Of a stretch of 64,000 bases of DNA, positions 19,269-31,043 are shown piece by piece. The DNA is from Pseudomonadota bacterium (lineage in GTDB: Bacteria > Pseudomonadota > Gammaproteobacteria > Burkholderiales > Eutrophovitaceae). Both the position numbers and the translations under genes were made by a program. Location: assembly GCA_027624715.1 (NCBI GenBank), contig JAQBTV010000007.1, positions 36,359-100,358 on the forward strand. Direction: 5' to 3'. A model generated the notes under the pieces. The model was not told the DNA's origin and ran no database searches. It saw nothing but the letters and a program-made list of their open reading frames with translations. How positions within the stretch are numbered: the stretch's first letter is position 1; every line of letters starts with the position of its first letter.

Positions 19269-20313
19269 GTAGAGCTTGCAACACTCTAGCCGACTCTAAT
19301 CCCACGAGGCAATCACTGACGCTCTCAACATGCCGAGAACAACCCTCTTGACGGCACGGCACACAAGATCCCAGCCCTTGGATCAACGTTACATTTCCAG
19401 CCGTCTGTGAGCCGACCTGAGACCAAGCACTAAGGCCACCAGAATAGTCCTTAGGCCATGGGCCCCAAACCAATGGACTAGAGGGGCCAAAAATAGCGAT
19501 CGTTGGCGTGCCAGTTGCCGCAGCCATATGAGTGACCGCCGTATCGGTTCCAACATAACAATCCGCAGAACAGATTATTTTTATCAATTCATCAATTGAT
19601 GTTTGATTTAAAAGATTGAGCACCCTCGGTTGGTCAGCATATATCCGCTTTAAATCGTCAAGATCTGGCTCATCAAATGTCCCGGCAAGGACAACCCCTA
19701 GTTCACGCTCAAGACATGCTTGAATTAAGGATTGCCACTTTGAAAGCGGCCATTCCTTATATTTGAACTTAGGTGTCAAATGCATCACGACATAACAATT
19801 TTTATACAGCCACTGATTAAATAGGGCAACTTGAATCTCTCCTTCGGTCAGTCGTTTAGAGATCTGAGGCGCTCTTTTGGAACTATCCACTAAATCAGCC
19901 ACAATGTCGTGATACATTGCTAATGTATGCCGTCCCGTACCATCAAATTCGACCCATTTATGTAGAGCCCACTTCTTCCAAAAATATTTATTAGTCGTAG
20001 TTAATGTGCCATACCGTTTTTTTCCCATCAACCACGCATACAAAACCGGCCTATCACTCGGCAATAAAGAAATAGCGATGTCGTAACGACGATAGTGTTT
20101 CAATATCAATCGGAGATGCGTGCTAAAACTGCTTCGTACTGGTACTAAAATCATATTATCAATTTCTGGGTTGGATAAAACCCCGGCCTCGGTACCACGA
20201 AACACCAACATATCTAGTTGATCGTTAGGGTAAAGAGTTCTCAATGCATGAACAACGGATGTCGCTAAAAAAACATCCCCTACTCTTCTGGGACAGATGA
20301 CTAAAATTTTCAA
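19249..20313 (-). CDS. LPS heptosyltransferase, GT9 family (RfaQ-like)
   Basis: About 354 residues. The N-terminal '[29 protein letters not shown]' and '[19 protein letters not shown]', '[29 protein letters not shown]' are typical GT9 features, nearest in style to heptosyltransferase III/RfaQ. The TTG start was preferred because AGAGGAG stands 8 nt upstream and the protein then begins like its family; an ATG at 20337 adds eight residues without a ribosome site. It should add heptose to the LPS inner core. Divergent from waaC. Confidence 0.85.
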   Translation of the reverse strand: MKILVICPRRVGDVFLATSVVHALRTLYPNDQLDMLVFRGTEAGVLSNPEIDNMILVPVRSSFSTHLRLILKHYRRYDIAISLLPSDRPVLYAWLMGKKRYGTLTTTNKYFWKKWALHKWVEFDGTGRHTLAMYHDIVADLVDSSKRAPQISKRLTEGEIQVALFNQWLYKNCYVVMHLTPKFKYKEWPLSKWQSLIQACLERELGVVLAGTFDEPDLDDLKRIYADQPRVLNLLNQTSIDELIKIICSADCYVGTDTAVTHMAAATGTPTIAIFGPSSPLVWGPWPKDYSGGLSAWSQVGSQTAGNVTLIQGLGSCVPCRQEGCSRHVESVSDCLVGLESARVLQALLNYLER

Positions 20314-20437
20314 GCGGCTTTCTCCTCTTTTTCCCATACTTTAGTCTCAACGGTAAGTGATATCTTTATACACTTATGAAAACCAAATCTTTCTGAATGA
20401 GGCTTTATTTTAAGCAATTGACTGTCCTCGGAGTAAA

Positions 20438-21457
20438 ATGATTTATAAATTTCTAACAAGACAGCTCAAACGATCAGCCGTGAACGCACCAACGCGAGTC
20501 CTTATCATTAAAACTTCCTCATTGGGTGATGTTATCCATAACTTCCCAATGGTCTCCGATATCTCCATCGAATTTCCAAAATGCAAAATAGATTGGCTTG
20601 TTGAGGAAGCTTACGTTCCGCTGGTTAATTTGCATCAATCGGTTGAACGCATTATTCCTGTTTCTTTACGTCGATGGAAACAGGCTTTTTTTTCCAGAAC
20701 AACCTGGCAAGAATTCAGAAGCTGCATTCACGAAATCAAGAAGCACCGGTACGATTTAGTTATTGATTCTCAAGGGTTAATTAAAAGCGCTGTACTCGCA
20801 AAACTCGCCGGGGGACCGAGTTGCGGATTTGGAGCAGGCTACGCCAGAGAAAGATTGGCAGGAATGAGCTATAAAATTGGAATAAATATTGACTGCGACC
20901 AACACATGCTGGACCGGTGTCGCAGGTTAGCCGCCTCAGCGTTGAGTTATCAAGTCCCAGACAAACTGAACTATGGCTTGATCAAAAGCAATACACCATC
21001 TATGCAAAGCAATAAGGTCCTCATCCTATGCTCATCAGCTCAAACCAAGAAACTATGGCCTACGAATCGGTGGGTCGAAATCTGTCGCTACCTGAGTGCT
21101 ATTGGATTTGAATGTCAATATACATGGGGGGATCAGACAGGCCGCGCTATTTGTGAGCAGATTGCATCATCGGCTGGTGGTGAAATAATGCCTAAAATGC
21201 ACTTGGGTGACGTTGCCACCCTACTGAATCAATCTCGCTTAGTCGTTGGGCTCGATACCGGGTTATTGCATCTCGCCGCAGCACTTGAAGTTCCTTTGGT
21301 TTCTATCCATGGCGCATCTGACCCGTTAAAAACAGGACCTAAAGGAAACGGGATCATGGAAAGATGTGGCTCAAAGAACTGCTTCCCCGATGCGGACGAA
21401 GTCAAATCAGCACTAACAGCCATAACGACGATTATCCGTGATGGCGCTCTGAATTGA
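20438..21457 (+). CDS. waaC: LPS heptosyltransferase I
   Basis: 339 residues. 'RVLIIKTSSLGDVIHNFPMVSDI' opens the GT9 domain, 'IDSQGLIKSAVLAKLAGG' is the WaaC-type second motif, and 'LVVGLDTGLLHLAAALEVPLVSIHGASDP' binds ADP-heptose. WaaC adds the first heptose to Kdo2-lipid A. GGAG stands seven bases before the ATG. The stop overlaps the waaA start (TGATG), which signals coupling. Some 20 N-terminal residues precede the domain. Confidence 0.92.
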   Translation: MIYKFLTRQLKRSAVNAPTRVLIIKTSSLGDVIHNFPMVSDISIEFPKCKIDWLVEEAYVPLVNLHQSVERIIPVSLRRWKQAFFSRTTWQEFRSCIHEIKKHRYDLVIDSQGLIKSAVLAKLAGGPSCGFGAGYARERLAGMSYKIGINIDCDQHMLDRCRRLAASALSYQVPDKLNYGLIKSNTPSMQSNKVLILCSSAQTKKLWPTNRWVEICRYLSAIGFECQYTWGDQTGRAICEQIASSAGGEIMPKMHLGDVATLLNQSRLVVGLDTGLLHLAAALEVPLVSIHGASDPLKTGPKGNGIMERCGSKNCFPDADEVKSALTAITTIIRDGALN

Positions 21458-22722
21458 TGTATTTTCTCTACCAAATATTAGGTTGGGCAAGTCTACCAAT
21501 CGCTATTCTACGAGTCTTTCTTCGGAGTCGTATGGAGGCCAGTTACCGTAAAAATTTATCTGAACGTTTTGGCCTGCTAAAATTAAAACAAGATAAACCC
21601 GTGATTTGGCTACACGCAGTATCAGTCGGCGAAGTACTCTCATGCCAGCAACTCGTCGAACACCTTGAGAGCAAATATAACGAATATAACGTACTCATCA
21701 CATGCACTACACCAAGCGGACGCGAAACGGCTAAGAAATTTAGCTCTACTAGAGTAAGCGTTTCTTACTTACCCTTTGATATCAATCCTTTTATTTCGAC
21801 CTTTATTCGACGCATCAAACCGATATTTCTTTTGGTCATGGAAACTGAGATATGGCCAACGCTCTACAAAGAATGTTCGAAACACGGCATACCCATTTTT
21901 ATGTTGAATGCACGATTATCCGAAAAATCCATGCGGGGTTATCTAAAATTCAAGACCCTCAGCCGACAGACGATTGAGTGCGTGACGGGTATTTTGGCGC
22001 AAACGGAAAGTGATGCATCACGACTAAGCCGCATTGGCGGAAAAGAGATACTCGTCACAGGTAACCTCAAATTCGACAGGAGAGCCACTTCTGAACAAAT
22101 CAAACTGGGTCAGCGTTTTCGCGAGTTATTCGGAGAGAAAAGACACATCGTGGTTGCAGCGAGCACCCGAGACGCAGAAGAGACACTGATCATCGATAGT
22201 TTTATAGCTCAATGCCCGGCAGACTGCTTATTGGTTTTAGTTCCTAGACACGCCCGACGATTCCCCTTAGTGATGGAGCTCATTCAGAGTCGAGGTCTCA
22301 AGGCAGTCAAACGTAGCCTGGAAGAGCCTGTCCCGGCGGATTGCCGCATCGTTCTGGGTGATTCAATGGGAGAAATGTACAGTTATTATGCTTGCTCTGA
22401 TGTAGTCATTATGGGAGGTAGCTTCGTTTCATTAGGTGGACAAAACCCTCTCGAAGCCTTGTCGATTGGAAAATATGTCATTATGGGACCCCATACCTTC
22501 AACTTCAGCGATATCGTAGCAAAAGGAATAACGGCAGGCGTCATTTGCGCTACGCAAAACATCAACGCGGCCATGTCGTCAGTCAACGACATACTCTCAG
22601 ATTCGGATAGTACCCGCATAAGAAGAGAAGTAGCCATACAGTTTGTCGACGAAAATGTCGGAGCACTGCAAAAAACGATAAATTATTTAGAATCGCAAAG
22701 AAAAACCTGGCGCACTAAATAA
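21457..22722 (+). CDS. waaA: 3-deoxy-D-manno-octulosonic acid (Kdo) transferase
   Basis: 421 residues. A membrane-anchoring N-terminus is followed by 'VIWLHAVSVGEVLSCQQLVEHL', 'LLVMETEIWPTLYKEC' and 'VIMGGSFVSLGGQNPLEALSIGKYVIMGPHTFNF', which are diagnostic of WaaA (GT30). It transfers Kdo from CMP-Kdo to lipid A precursor. The ATG overlaps the waaC stop. It converges with the cyclo-ligase gene, leaving only 10 bp between stops and no visible terminator. Confidence 0.96.
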   Translation: MYFLYQILGWASLPIAILRVFLRSRMEASYRKNLSERFGLLKLKQDKPVIWLHAVSVGEVLSCQQLVEHLESKYNEYNVLITCTTPSGRETAKKFSSTRVSVSYLPFDINPFISTFIRRIKPIFLLVMETEIWPTLYKECSKHGIPIFMLNARLSEKSMRGYLKFKTLSRQTIECVTGILAQTESDASRLSRIGGKEILVTGNLKFDRRATSEQIKLGQRFRELFGEKRHIVVAASTRDAEETLIIDSFIAQCPADCLLVLVPRHARRFPLVMELIQSRGLKAVKRSLEEPVPADCRIVLGDSMGEMYSYYACSDVVIMGGSFVSLGGQNPLEALSIGKYVIMGPHTFNFSDIVAKGITAGVICATQNINAAMSSVNDILSDSDSTRIRREVAIQFVDENVGALQKTINYLESQRKTWRTK

Positions 22723-22732
22723 TTAAACCCCC

Positions 22733-23335
22733 TCACCCTGATATCACTGACTGCACACTTGCATCGTGCTCTTCAATGGGAATTTCAGGGACAATTTGAA
22801 GCGAAAAAGCTGCAGCTACTAACGTTGAGGACTCCGGTAACTTAGACATTACCGAGTCGTAATACCCTCCGCCATATCCTAGCCTTTGCCCTTTTTGGGA
22901 AAAGGCAACACCCGGAACAAGTAAAAAATCAATGTGCTGCATATCCAAACACTCGCTTCGCGCCGGGTCAGGTTCACGAATACCCCAACGGCCTACCAGA
23001 AGCTCCTCCGCTTTTCCACTCCAACTGTAGAATGAAATAACATGACTTGTCGATTCAATTTTAGGAAGAACAATAGTTTTCCCCAAACGCAGCCCCTCAG
23101 CAAGAATAATGCCTGTTTCAAACTCACTCCCAAATGACATGTAAACCGCCACAACCTCGGACTGCTTAAAAGAACTCAACTCTAGAATGATTTCAGAGAT
23201 ATTCCTAGAGGATTCCGTACGATGAGCTTCCGGCAAGAGATTACGCTCAGACAGAATTTTTTTTCTTAGTTGAGCTTTTTGTTTTTTGATGTCCATGGCT
23301 CGGTCAAAGTTTATAAAAATGTCAAACAAACGCAT
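22733..23335 (-). CDS. 5-formyltetrahydrofolate cyclo-ligase
   Basis: 200 residues. 'QLRKKILSERNLLP' and the ATP/folate motif 'GQRLGYGGGYYDSVM' identify the family. The enzyme recycles 5-formyl-THF to 5,10-methenyl-THF. The first 14 residues before 'MDIKKQKAQLRKK' are atypical, so a start at 23293 is possible. In many proteobacteria a 6S RNA gene precedes this ORF; none was recognised in the short spacer to thiC. Confidence 0.93.
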   Translation of the reverse strand: MRLFDIFINFDRAMDIKKQKAQLRKKILSERNLLPEAHRTESSRNISEIILELSSFKQSEVVAVYMSFGSEFETGIILAEGLRLGKTIVLPKIESTSHVISFYSWSGKAEELLVGRWGIREPDPARSECLDMQHIDFLLVPGVAFSQKGQRLGYGGGYYDSVMSKLPESSTLVAAAFSLQIVPEIPIEEHDASVQSVISG

Positions 23336-23367
23336 GCCAAAGGTAAAATACGACTCTCGATAAATAA

Positions 23368-23438
23368 TTGGACTTTTGAGTAATATCTCACCTCTTAATA
23401 ATCGGTCAAATTACAAGTCCAACTCATACTCACAAGTC
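23368..23438. promoter_or_regulatory. Competing inverted repeats in the thiC/cyclo-ligase spacer
   Basis: TTGGACTT at 23368-23375 pairs perfectly with AAGTCCAA at 23415-23422. The overlapping GACTTTTGAGTA at 23371-23382 pairs with TACTCACAAGTC at 23427-23438 with one mismatch. The two pairings exclude each other. They could be operator half-sites or a leader structure for thiC. A -10-like TATACT at 23444-23449 would place them upstream of the thiC start of transcription, favouring a DNA-level site. Confidence 0.4.
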
Positions 23439-23506
23439 TGCACTATACTGTCCTATCAGCATACGTTATTTTTTTGCAATTGCCTTTCCGGCTTAAGGAG
23501 TTTTGA

Positions 23507-25381
<1,875 letters not shown>

Positions 25382-25467
25382 TCTGAGGAGAAATACCGCC
25401 TCAAAAACTGCCTACTGGATAATTACATTGGCGCCACTCGATTCAAATACTTTGAACCAAGCTGTAC

Positions 25468-26283
25468 ATGGAAAATACACTCAACATTATCTTGATCGGA
25501 ATACTGGAGGGGTTAACTGAGTTCCTACCCATATCCAGCACGGGACATTTAATCATTGCATCGAGTCTTCTTTCTTTCAACGGCGCTGAAGTAAAAGCCT
25601 TTCTTGTAGTCATACAATTAGGCGCCATTCTCGCCGTTTGTTGGCATCAACGATTAACAATCGGCAATGCCGCGAGAGAGTTGCCCCACAAAAAATGGGA
25701 TAGTTTCGTCGCCAAAATCGCTGCAGCATTTATGCCCACAGCTTGCATTGGACTGATGTTTCACGATCTAATTAAAACCTATTTGTTCTCGCCAATCTCT
25801 GTGTCCTGTGCACTAATTTTGGGTGGTGTTATTATCATTTGGGTAGAACATAAAAATAAAACACCTATTGAAGTTGCGGTAGACGATATAACTGTCACCC
25901 AGGCAATAAAAATTGGCTTTTTTCAGGCACTGGCGATCTTTCCTGGAGTCTCTCGATCGGGAGCGACGATTATTGGTGGACTGACCATCGGGTTGTCCAG
26001 AAAAACCGCTACATTATTTTCTTTCCTGCTGGCGATTCCAACGATGTTCGCAGCTACAATTTTTGATCTAACGCAACACCCAGAACTGTTAACAGCCTCC
26101 GCGCTACCAGCACTCTCCATGGGATTTTGCGTAGCCTTCATCACAGCACTACTGACAATCAAAATCCTCATTAACTTCGTGTCAAAACACAGTTTCGCGC
26201 CCTTTGGGTACTACAGAATAATTTTTGGCGTAATCATTCTTCTCACCTGGAAGTCGGGGCTCATAACATGGCCATCAGTCTAA
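25468..26283 (+). CDS. uppP: Undecaprenyl-diphosphatase UppP/BacA
   Basis: 271 residues with about eight membrane helices. 'GILEGLTEFLPISSTGHLIIASSLL' holds the Glu-rich first motif and 'FPGVSRSGATIIGGLTIGLSRKTA' the second, with catalytic Ser/Arg. It dephosphorylates undecaprenyl pyrophosphate so the lipid carrier can be reused in cell-wall and O-antigen synthesis, and gives bacitracin tolerance. It lies 87 bp after thiC and is convergent with a rhodanese gene. Confidence 0.96.
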   Translation: MENTLNIILIGILEGLTEFLPISSTGHLIIASSLLSFNGAEVKAFLVVIQLGAILAVCWHQRLTIGNAARELPHKKWDSFVAKIAAAFMPTACIGLMFHDLIKTYLFSPISVSCALILGGVIIIWVEHKNKTPIEVAVDDITVTQAIKIGFFQALAIFPGVSRSGATIIGGLTIGLSRKTATLFSFLLAIPTMFAATIFDLTQHPELLTASALPALSMGFCVAFITALLTIKILINFVSKHSFAPFGYYRIIFGVIILLTWKSGLITWPSV

Positions 26284-26309
26284 AGTAGACGCCTTTCCTT
26301 AGGGATGCA

Positions 26310-26765
26310 TTAACCTTGAAGCCAGGGTAGGCCGCAAAACTTCCAACCAGCAACGGTTCCACGGTGTCCAGAAGAGTCTTTATCCCCCTCAAATCCGTCA
26401 AGAATATTTATGGCCTTTGTGTAGCCCACACTAGCCGCCAAAGATGCTGCGGCATGCGATCTAGCACCACTGCGACACAGAAACATAACATAGGCATCGG
26501 TCGGAACAGTTTTCTGGAGTTGGGTTAAAAAGGCTTCATTTATTTCGCCAGCTGGAAAAGACTGCCACTCAATCTGAATCGAATCAGGAACAACACCGAC
26601 GTACGCCCATTCCGCTCTGGTTCGAACATCCACAACGTATGCGGACGATTCATTTTCAAGAATAAATTGAGTTTCCAGTGGTGTTGATGCACCAAAATAG
26701 CCCAAACTCGAGCTCATTCCCCGCATTTTGATAGCATCGATCACTGCATTAAGGTCCATTTTCAT
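26310..26765 (-). CDS. Cytosolic rhodanese-like sulfurtransferase
   Basis: About 151 residues from an in-frame ATG; a GTG at 26786 would add seven. The single rhodanese domain has 'AYVVDVRTRAEWAYVGVVPDSIQIEW' and the loop 'VMFLCRSGARSHAAASLAASVGYTKAINILDGFEGD', whose Cys would be the persulfide carrier. No signal sequence is seen. It is divergent from glnA, and its start is only about 30 bp from the nearer NtrC-like site, so co-regulation by nitrogen status is possible but unproven. Confidence 0.85.
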   Translation of the reverse strand: MKMDLNAVIDAIKMRGMSSSLGYFGASTPLETQFILENESSAYVVDVRTRAEWAYVGVVPDSIQIEWQSFPAGEINEAFLTQLQKTVPTDAYVMFLCRSGARSHAAASLAASVGYTKAINILDGFEGDKDSSGHRGTVAGWKFCGLPWLQG

Positions 26766-26794
26766 ACAATTCCATACCCGCACCACGCTAAGTA

Positions 26795-26809
26795 GCGCTA
26801 TTTAAGTGC
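26795..26809 (+). promoter_or_regulatory. NtrC binding site, distal
   Basis: GCGC-N7-GTGC matches the NtrC dyad GCAC-N7-GTGC with one mismatch. Its centre lies 30 bp, about three helical turns, from that of the perfect site downstream, as expected for cooperating NtrC dimers at an enhancer. Confidence 0.65.
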
Positions 26810-26824
26810 GTGAAACGTTTTTTC

Positions 26825-26839
26825 GCACTAAAATAGTGC
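26825..26839 (+). promoter_or_regulatory. NtrC binding site, proximal (perfect dyad)
   Basis: GCACTAAAATAGTGC is an exact GCAC-N7-GTGC dyad; the symmetry extends outward through flanking C/G and A/T runs. It lies about 65 bp upstream of the sigma54 -24 element ahead of glnA, a normal enhancer distance. Confidence 0.85.
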
Positions 26840-26903
26840 GAAAATATCGTCCTTGAAAGATCCGACAGGATATATTGCCCTAGAAACTATGGTTAGTATA
26901 GCC

Positions 26904-26919
26904 TGGCATAGTTTATGCA
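26904..26919 (+). promoter_or_regulatory. Sigma54 (-24/-12) promoter of glnA
   Basis: TGGCATAGTTTATGCA contains the GG and GC dinucleotides with exactly 10 bases between them, as required for RpoN promoters (consensus TGGCAC-N5-TTGC). Together with two NtrC dyads upstream, and ntrB-ntrC downstream of glnA, this supports nitrogen-controlled transcription of glnA. The untranslated leader would be about 60 bp. Confidence 0.85.
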
Positions 26920-26991
26920 TCAAATAGGGGTGAAGTAATACACTCAGTCTTGCTCAAATATTTCAATAATTTTAAGCTTTAGGAGAATAAA

Positions 26992-28404
26992 ATGGCATCA
27001 CCCTCTGATGTACTGAAGATAATCGCTGACAATGATGTCAAATTCGTTGATCTTCGTTTTACGGATACTCACGGCAAAGAACAACACGTGTCAGTACCCA
27101 CTAGCCAGTTCGGCAAGGGTCAATTTGTAGATGGACACGCCTTTGATGGCTCATCCATTTCAGGCTGGAAAGGCATTCAAGCTTCCGATATGTTGCTGCT
27201 GCCGGATCCGGATTCGGCACGCATTGATCCCTTTACAGATGAGCCTGTTTTAAACATCAGTTGTGATGTTATCGAGCCGTCAGATAGAAAGGGATACGAT
27301 CGCGACCCCAGGTCAATTGCAAAAAGAGCGGAAGCCTATCTTCAGTCCAGCGGCATTGGTGACACCGCCTATTTCGGACCTGAGCCAGAGTTTTTTATAT
27401 TTGACAGTATCACCTGGGATATCAGTGCGGGCGGAAGCTTTGTAAAAATTAATTCTGAAGAGGCACCGTGGTCCTCTGGGCTGGAAATGGAAGGTGGAAA
27501 CCTCGGGCATCGATCTAAAACAAAAGGGGGTTACTTTCCTGTAGCGCCAGTCGATTCATTACAGGACTTGAGGAATGCCATATGTCTCGCGCTTGAAGCC
27601 CAAGGCGTGGAAGTCGAAGTGCACCACCACGAAGTCGCCGCTGCTGGTCAATGCGAAATTGGAACCAAATTCAATACGCTTGTGAAACGAGCCGACTGGA
27701 CCCAAATCCTAAAATACACCATCTGGAACACAGCTCACTCTTATGGAAAGACAGCAACCTTTATGCCGAAACCTGTAGTGGGTGACAACGGCAGTGGAAT
27801 GCATGTACACCAATCCGTGTGGAAAGACGGAAAAAATTTGTTTGCAGGTGGTAAATATGCGGGGCTTTCAGAAACCGCCCTATATTACATCGGCGGCATC
27901 ATCAAACACGCTCAGGCCTTGAATGCTATTACAAATCCGAGTACGAACTCTTACAAGCGATTAGTGCCTGGTTTTGAGGCGCCAGTGAATCTAGCCTACT
28001 CGGCGCGCAACCGATCCGCCGCCATCCGCATCCCTCATGTCGCCAATGACAAAGGACGCAGGATTGAAGTACGCTTTCCAGATGCTATGGCAAACCCATA
28101 CTTAGCGTTTACCGCGTTACTGATGGCGGGCCTAGATGGTATCGAAAATAAAATACACCCAGGTGACCCAGTGGATCAAGATCTCTACACCATGACCCGA
28201 GAAGAGCTATCCAAAATCCCAACAGTTTGCGGCTCACTTGAGCAAGCGCTCAAAGCGCTGAGTGATGATCGAGCGTTCCTTACCAAGGGTAGCGTAATGT
28301 CTAACGACATGATTGATGCCTACATTGAGCTCAAGATGGGAGAGGTCAATCGATTAAATATGACACCACATCCTGTTGAATTCGACATGTATTACAGCTC
28401 CTAA
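26992..28404 (+). CDS. glnA: Glutamine synthetase type I
   Basis: 470 residues, the usual length for GSI-beta. '[11 protein letters not shown]', '[12 protein letters not shown]', '[21 protein letters not shown]', '[10 protein letters not shown]' and '[11 protein letters not shown]' are the metal, glutamate and ATP site motifs. The '[11 protein letters not shown]' Tyr corresponds to the adenylylation site, so post-translational control by GlnE is expected. Transcription is likely from the NtrC/sigma54 promoter upstream. A terminator hairpin follows and then ntrB. Confidence 0.98.
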   Translation: MASPSDVLKIIADNDVKFVDLRFTDTHGKEQHVSVPTSQFGKGQFVDGHAFDGSSISGWKGIQASDMLLLPDPDSARIDPFTDEPVLNISCDVIEPSDRKGYDRDPRSIAKRAEAYLQSSGIGDTAYFGPEPEFFIFDSITWDISAGGSFVKINSEEAPWSSGLEMEGGNLGHRSKTKGGYFPVAPVDSLQDLRNAICLALEAQGVEVEVHHHEVAAAGQCEIGTKFNTLVKRADWTQILKYTIWNTAHSYGKTATFMPKPVVGDNGSGMHVHQSVWKDGKNLFAGGKYAGLSETALYYIGGIIKHAQALNAITNPSTNSYKRLVPGFEAPVNLAYSARNRSAAIRIPHVANDKGRRIEVRFPDAMANPYLAFTALLMAGLDGIENKIHPGDPVDQDLYTMTREELSKIPTVCGSLEQALKALSDDRAFLTKGSVMSNDMIDAYIELKMGEVNRLNMTPHPVEFDMYYSS

Positions 28405-28421
28405 GCTTAATAATTAAAATG

Positions 28422-28451
28422 CTGCGACTTAAGACTGTCGCAGTGTTTTTT
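28422..28451 (+). terminator. Rho-independent terminator after glnA
   Basis: A perfect 7-bp stem (CTGCGAC / GTCGCAG) with an 8-nt loop is followed by TG and six T. It separates glnA from ntrB, so the regulator genes would be read at lower level by readthrough or from their own promoter, as in enterobacteria. Confidence 0.8.
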
Positions 28452-28516
28452 CTCCTGCGCGTAAAACATGAAATATAAAAGAGAAATGTCATCACCCTAT
28501 AGTATTCGCGCTCAAG

Positions 28517-29605
28517 ATGAACGCGGTTAACGAATTTTCTCCTTTTCCTGGGCTGGAACTCCTCTCTGCGGCAGTGGTACTCATAGACAAACACAATTCC
28601 ATCAGCTATATAAATCCTGCGGCGGAGCATCTCCTCGACGTGAGCAGGAAGAGCGCTGAGCGATCGCCACTAAAAAAGATTTTTTTAAATCCAAGCGCAT
28701 TACTGATTGGCATTGAACATACACGAAAATTTCGCTGCAGTTACATTCAACATGAGATTACATTTCAAATTCACGACGAAAAAAAGATTGAGCTATCTTT
28801 TACTGTAACTCCTTTAGAAGATTTCAACGAACATGACTTTCTAATCGAATTTTTCTGTCCATCGCGGCAGATCAAAATTGCTCGCGAACAACGCATCATT
28901 TTAGAAACAAACCGCAGCAGAGAGTTAATAAGAAACTTAGCTCACGAAATCAAAAACCCGCTCGGTGCCATTCGGGGGGCAGCGCAACTTCTCGATCGCG
29001 AATTAGATCGAGAAGACCTTCACGAATATACTTCTGTGATCATAAAAGAGGCTGATCGGCTAAAAAACTTACTCGACCGATTACTAACGCCACACAAAAT
29101 GCCTCAAATGACGGAGTTTAATGTTCATGAGGTACTCGAACGAGTGCGCTCCGTAATCCTTGCCGAATACTCTTCGGGACTCCGGATAGAGCGGGACTAT
29201 GACCTGAGCCTACCCAGTCTATTTGGCGATTACCAACAGATCACACAATCGCTTTTAAACATTGCGCGCAATGCGGCGCAAGCGCTGCGTGGTCAAGGTC
29301 TCATTAAGATTAAAACAAGGGTTTCCCGGCGCGTAACGTTAGCGAATCAATTTTTTAAATTAGGACTGTTGATAGAAATTTCTGACAATGGTCCTGGAAT
29401 ACCTCAATCGTTAATAGACAAAATATTTTTCCCACTTATTTCCGGAAGAAACGACGGTAGCGGCTTAGGTTTGTCATTGTCACAAACTTTTATCAGTCAC
29501 CATAGTGGGACCATTGATGTGAAATCACAACCCGGGGATACATGCTTCACGGTTCATATCCCGATAAAACCCAACAAAAATGTAGGAGAACATACGAATG
29601 GCTAA
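28517..29605 (+). CDS. glnL: Nitrogen regulation sensor kinase NtrB
   Basis: 362 residues: a PAS domain (about residues 10-110, 'AAVVLIDKHNSISYINPAAEHLLDVS'), the phosphoacceptor helix 'ELIRNLAHEIKNPLGAIRGAAQLL' with His, and an HATPase domain ('QSLLNIARNAAQAL', 'DNGPGIPQ', 'GSGLGLSLSQTFISHHSG'). There are no membrane helices. NtrB phosphorylates NtrC when nitrogen is short and is switched by PII protein. The stop overlaps ntrC by 8 nt. Confidence 0.96.
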   Translation: MNAVNEFSPFPGLELLSAAVVLIDKHNSISYINPAAEHLLDVSRKSAERSPLKKIFLNPSALLIGIEHTRKFRCSYIQHEITFQIHDEKKIELSFTVTPLEDFNEHDFLIEFFCPSRQIKIAREQRIILETNRSRELIRNLAHEIKNPLGAIRGAAQLLDRELDREDLHEYTSVIIKEADRLKNLLDRLLTPHKMPQMTEFNVHEVLERVRSVILAEYSSGLRIERDYDLSLPSLFGDYQQITQSLLNIARNAAQALRGQGLIKIKTRVSRRVTLANQFFKLGLLIEISDNGPGIPQSLIDKIFFPLISGRNDGSGLGLSLSQTFISHHSGTIDVKSQPGDTCFTVHIPIKPNKNVGEHTNG

Positions 29606-30998
29606 GGTTTGGATTGTAGACGACGACGAATCTATTCGATGGGTCTTCGAAAAAACATTAGTTAGAGAAGATATTGATTTTCGCTTATTTTCATCGGCTG
29701 AAGAAGCGAGTACCGCGCTAAGTGTAGAAAAACCTTCGGTAGTCGTCAGCGATATTCGGATGGGTGGCAATAGCGGCTTAGATCTTTTGAATGACATTAA
29801 TAAAAAATTACCGAATGTACCAACCATCATTATGACCGCACACTCAGACCTAGATAGTGCGGTTGCAGCCTTTCAAAGAGGGGCATTCGAATACCTTGCT
29901 AAACCGTTTGATATTGATGCGGCAGTGGAACTCATCAGACGAGCTCTCAAGAGGAGCAATGAACAGACGTCCGCTCCGGAAAATGTGGCGAACCCCAATG
30001 GCCTACTGGGCCAAGCAAAATCTATGCAAGACGTCTATCGGACAATCGGGCGATTGTCGCAGACAGACGCAACGGTTCTCATTACTGGAGAATCAGGCAC
30101 TGGGAAAGAGTTAATTGCTCAAGCCCTGCATCAACACAGCAAAAGAAGCAACAAACCTTTTGTCGCCATTAACACGGCATCCATACCGAAAGAGCTACTG
30201 GAATCTGAATTGTTTGGACACGAACGCGGCTCATTCACCGGGGCACAAACAACCCGAAAAGGACGTTTTGAACAAGCAGCGGCAGGCACGCTGTTTCTCG
30301 ATGAAATAGGCGATATGCCTGCAGAACTACAAACCAGGCTACTTAGGGTTCTGTCGGATGGACACTACTACCGCGTCGGAGGTCATGAACCTCTAAAAGC
30401 TAATGTCCGAGTTCTCGCAGCGACACACCAAAACTTGGAACAAAGAGTGGCAGAAGGCCTTTTTCGAGAAGATCTTTATCACCGACTTAATGTCATTAGG
30501 GTAAAAGTACCTCCGCTAAGAGATAGATATGAAGATATCCCCTTACTTGCAGATTTTTTCTTGGAAAGAAATGCCTTAAAACTGAATGTAGCAAGAAAGG
30601 TATTTACCGGAGAGGCATTGGCTTATTTGCAGACTAAATCTTGGAATGGGAATGTACGTCAGCTTGAGAATCTCTGCCACTGGGTAAGCATTATGGCACC
30701 AGGCACATCAGTAGATGTAATTGATCTTCCCAAAGACTTCACACAAGAAATTGACAAAACAGAGGATATCAAAGAGGGATGGCATCAATTATTGGGAAGA
30801 GAAGTCGATAATCTCTTGCGTAACGGTTCAATCGGAGTCTATGAGGCGCTTTCACAAACCTTTGAAAAAACACTGATCTCAAGATCGCTCAAATTTACTT
30901 CTGGCCGCAAGATAGAGGCAGCTAATTTACTGGGTATTGGACGAAACACAATCACCCGTAAAATATCAGAGCTTGATCTTTCATACGACAAAAAATAG
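29598..30998 (+). CDS. glnG: Nitrogen regulation response regulator NtrC
   Basis: 466 residues: receiver domain with the phosphorylated Asp in '[10 protein letters not shown]', an AAA+ sigma54-interaction domain (Walker A 'GESGTGKE', the loop 'GSFTGA' in place of the usual GAFTGA, Walker B '[11 protein letters not shown]'), and a Fis-type helix-turn-helix ('[21 protein letters not shown]'). NtrC activates sigma54 promoters; the two dyads upstream of glnA are its likely local targets. Convergent with xthA. Confidence 0.97.
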   Translation: MAKVWIVDDDESIRWVFEKTLVREDIDFRLFSSAEEASTALSVEKPSVVVSDIRMGGNSGLDLLNDINKKLPNVPTIIMTAHSDLDSAVAAFQRGAFEYLAKPFDIDAAVELIRRALKRSNEQTSAPENVANPNGLLGQAKSMQDVYRTIGRLSQTDATVLITGESGTGKELIAQALHQHSKRSNKPFVAINTASIPKELLESELFGHERGSFTGAQTTRKGRFEQAAAGTLFLDEIGDMPAELQTRLLRVLSDGHYYRVGGHEPLKANVRVLAATHQNLEQRVAEGLFREDLYHRLNVIRVKVPPLRDRYEDIPLLADFFLERNALKLNVARKVFTGEALAYLQTKSWNGNVRQLENLCHWVSIMAPGTSVDVIDLPKDFTQEIDKTEDIKEGWHQLLGREVDNLLRNGSIGVYEALSQTFEKTLISRSLKFTSGRKIEAANLLGIGRNTITRKISELDLSYDKK

Positions 30999-31043
30999 TC
31001 CTAACTCATCGGGTACAACATCTATCGTTATACACTTGAACCA

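Noticed and set aside
23336..23506. 6S RNA upstream of the 5-formyl-THF cyclo-ligase gene
   Set aside because: The spacer is only 171 bp and lacks the long rod with a central bubble expected of 6S RNA.
30230..30245. GSFTGA in NtrC as a loss of function
   Set aside because: Only the second residue of GAFTGA differs, and Ala-to-Ser is a mild change; the rest of the AAA+ domain is intact.
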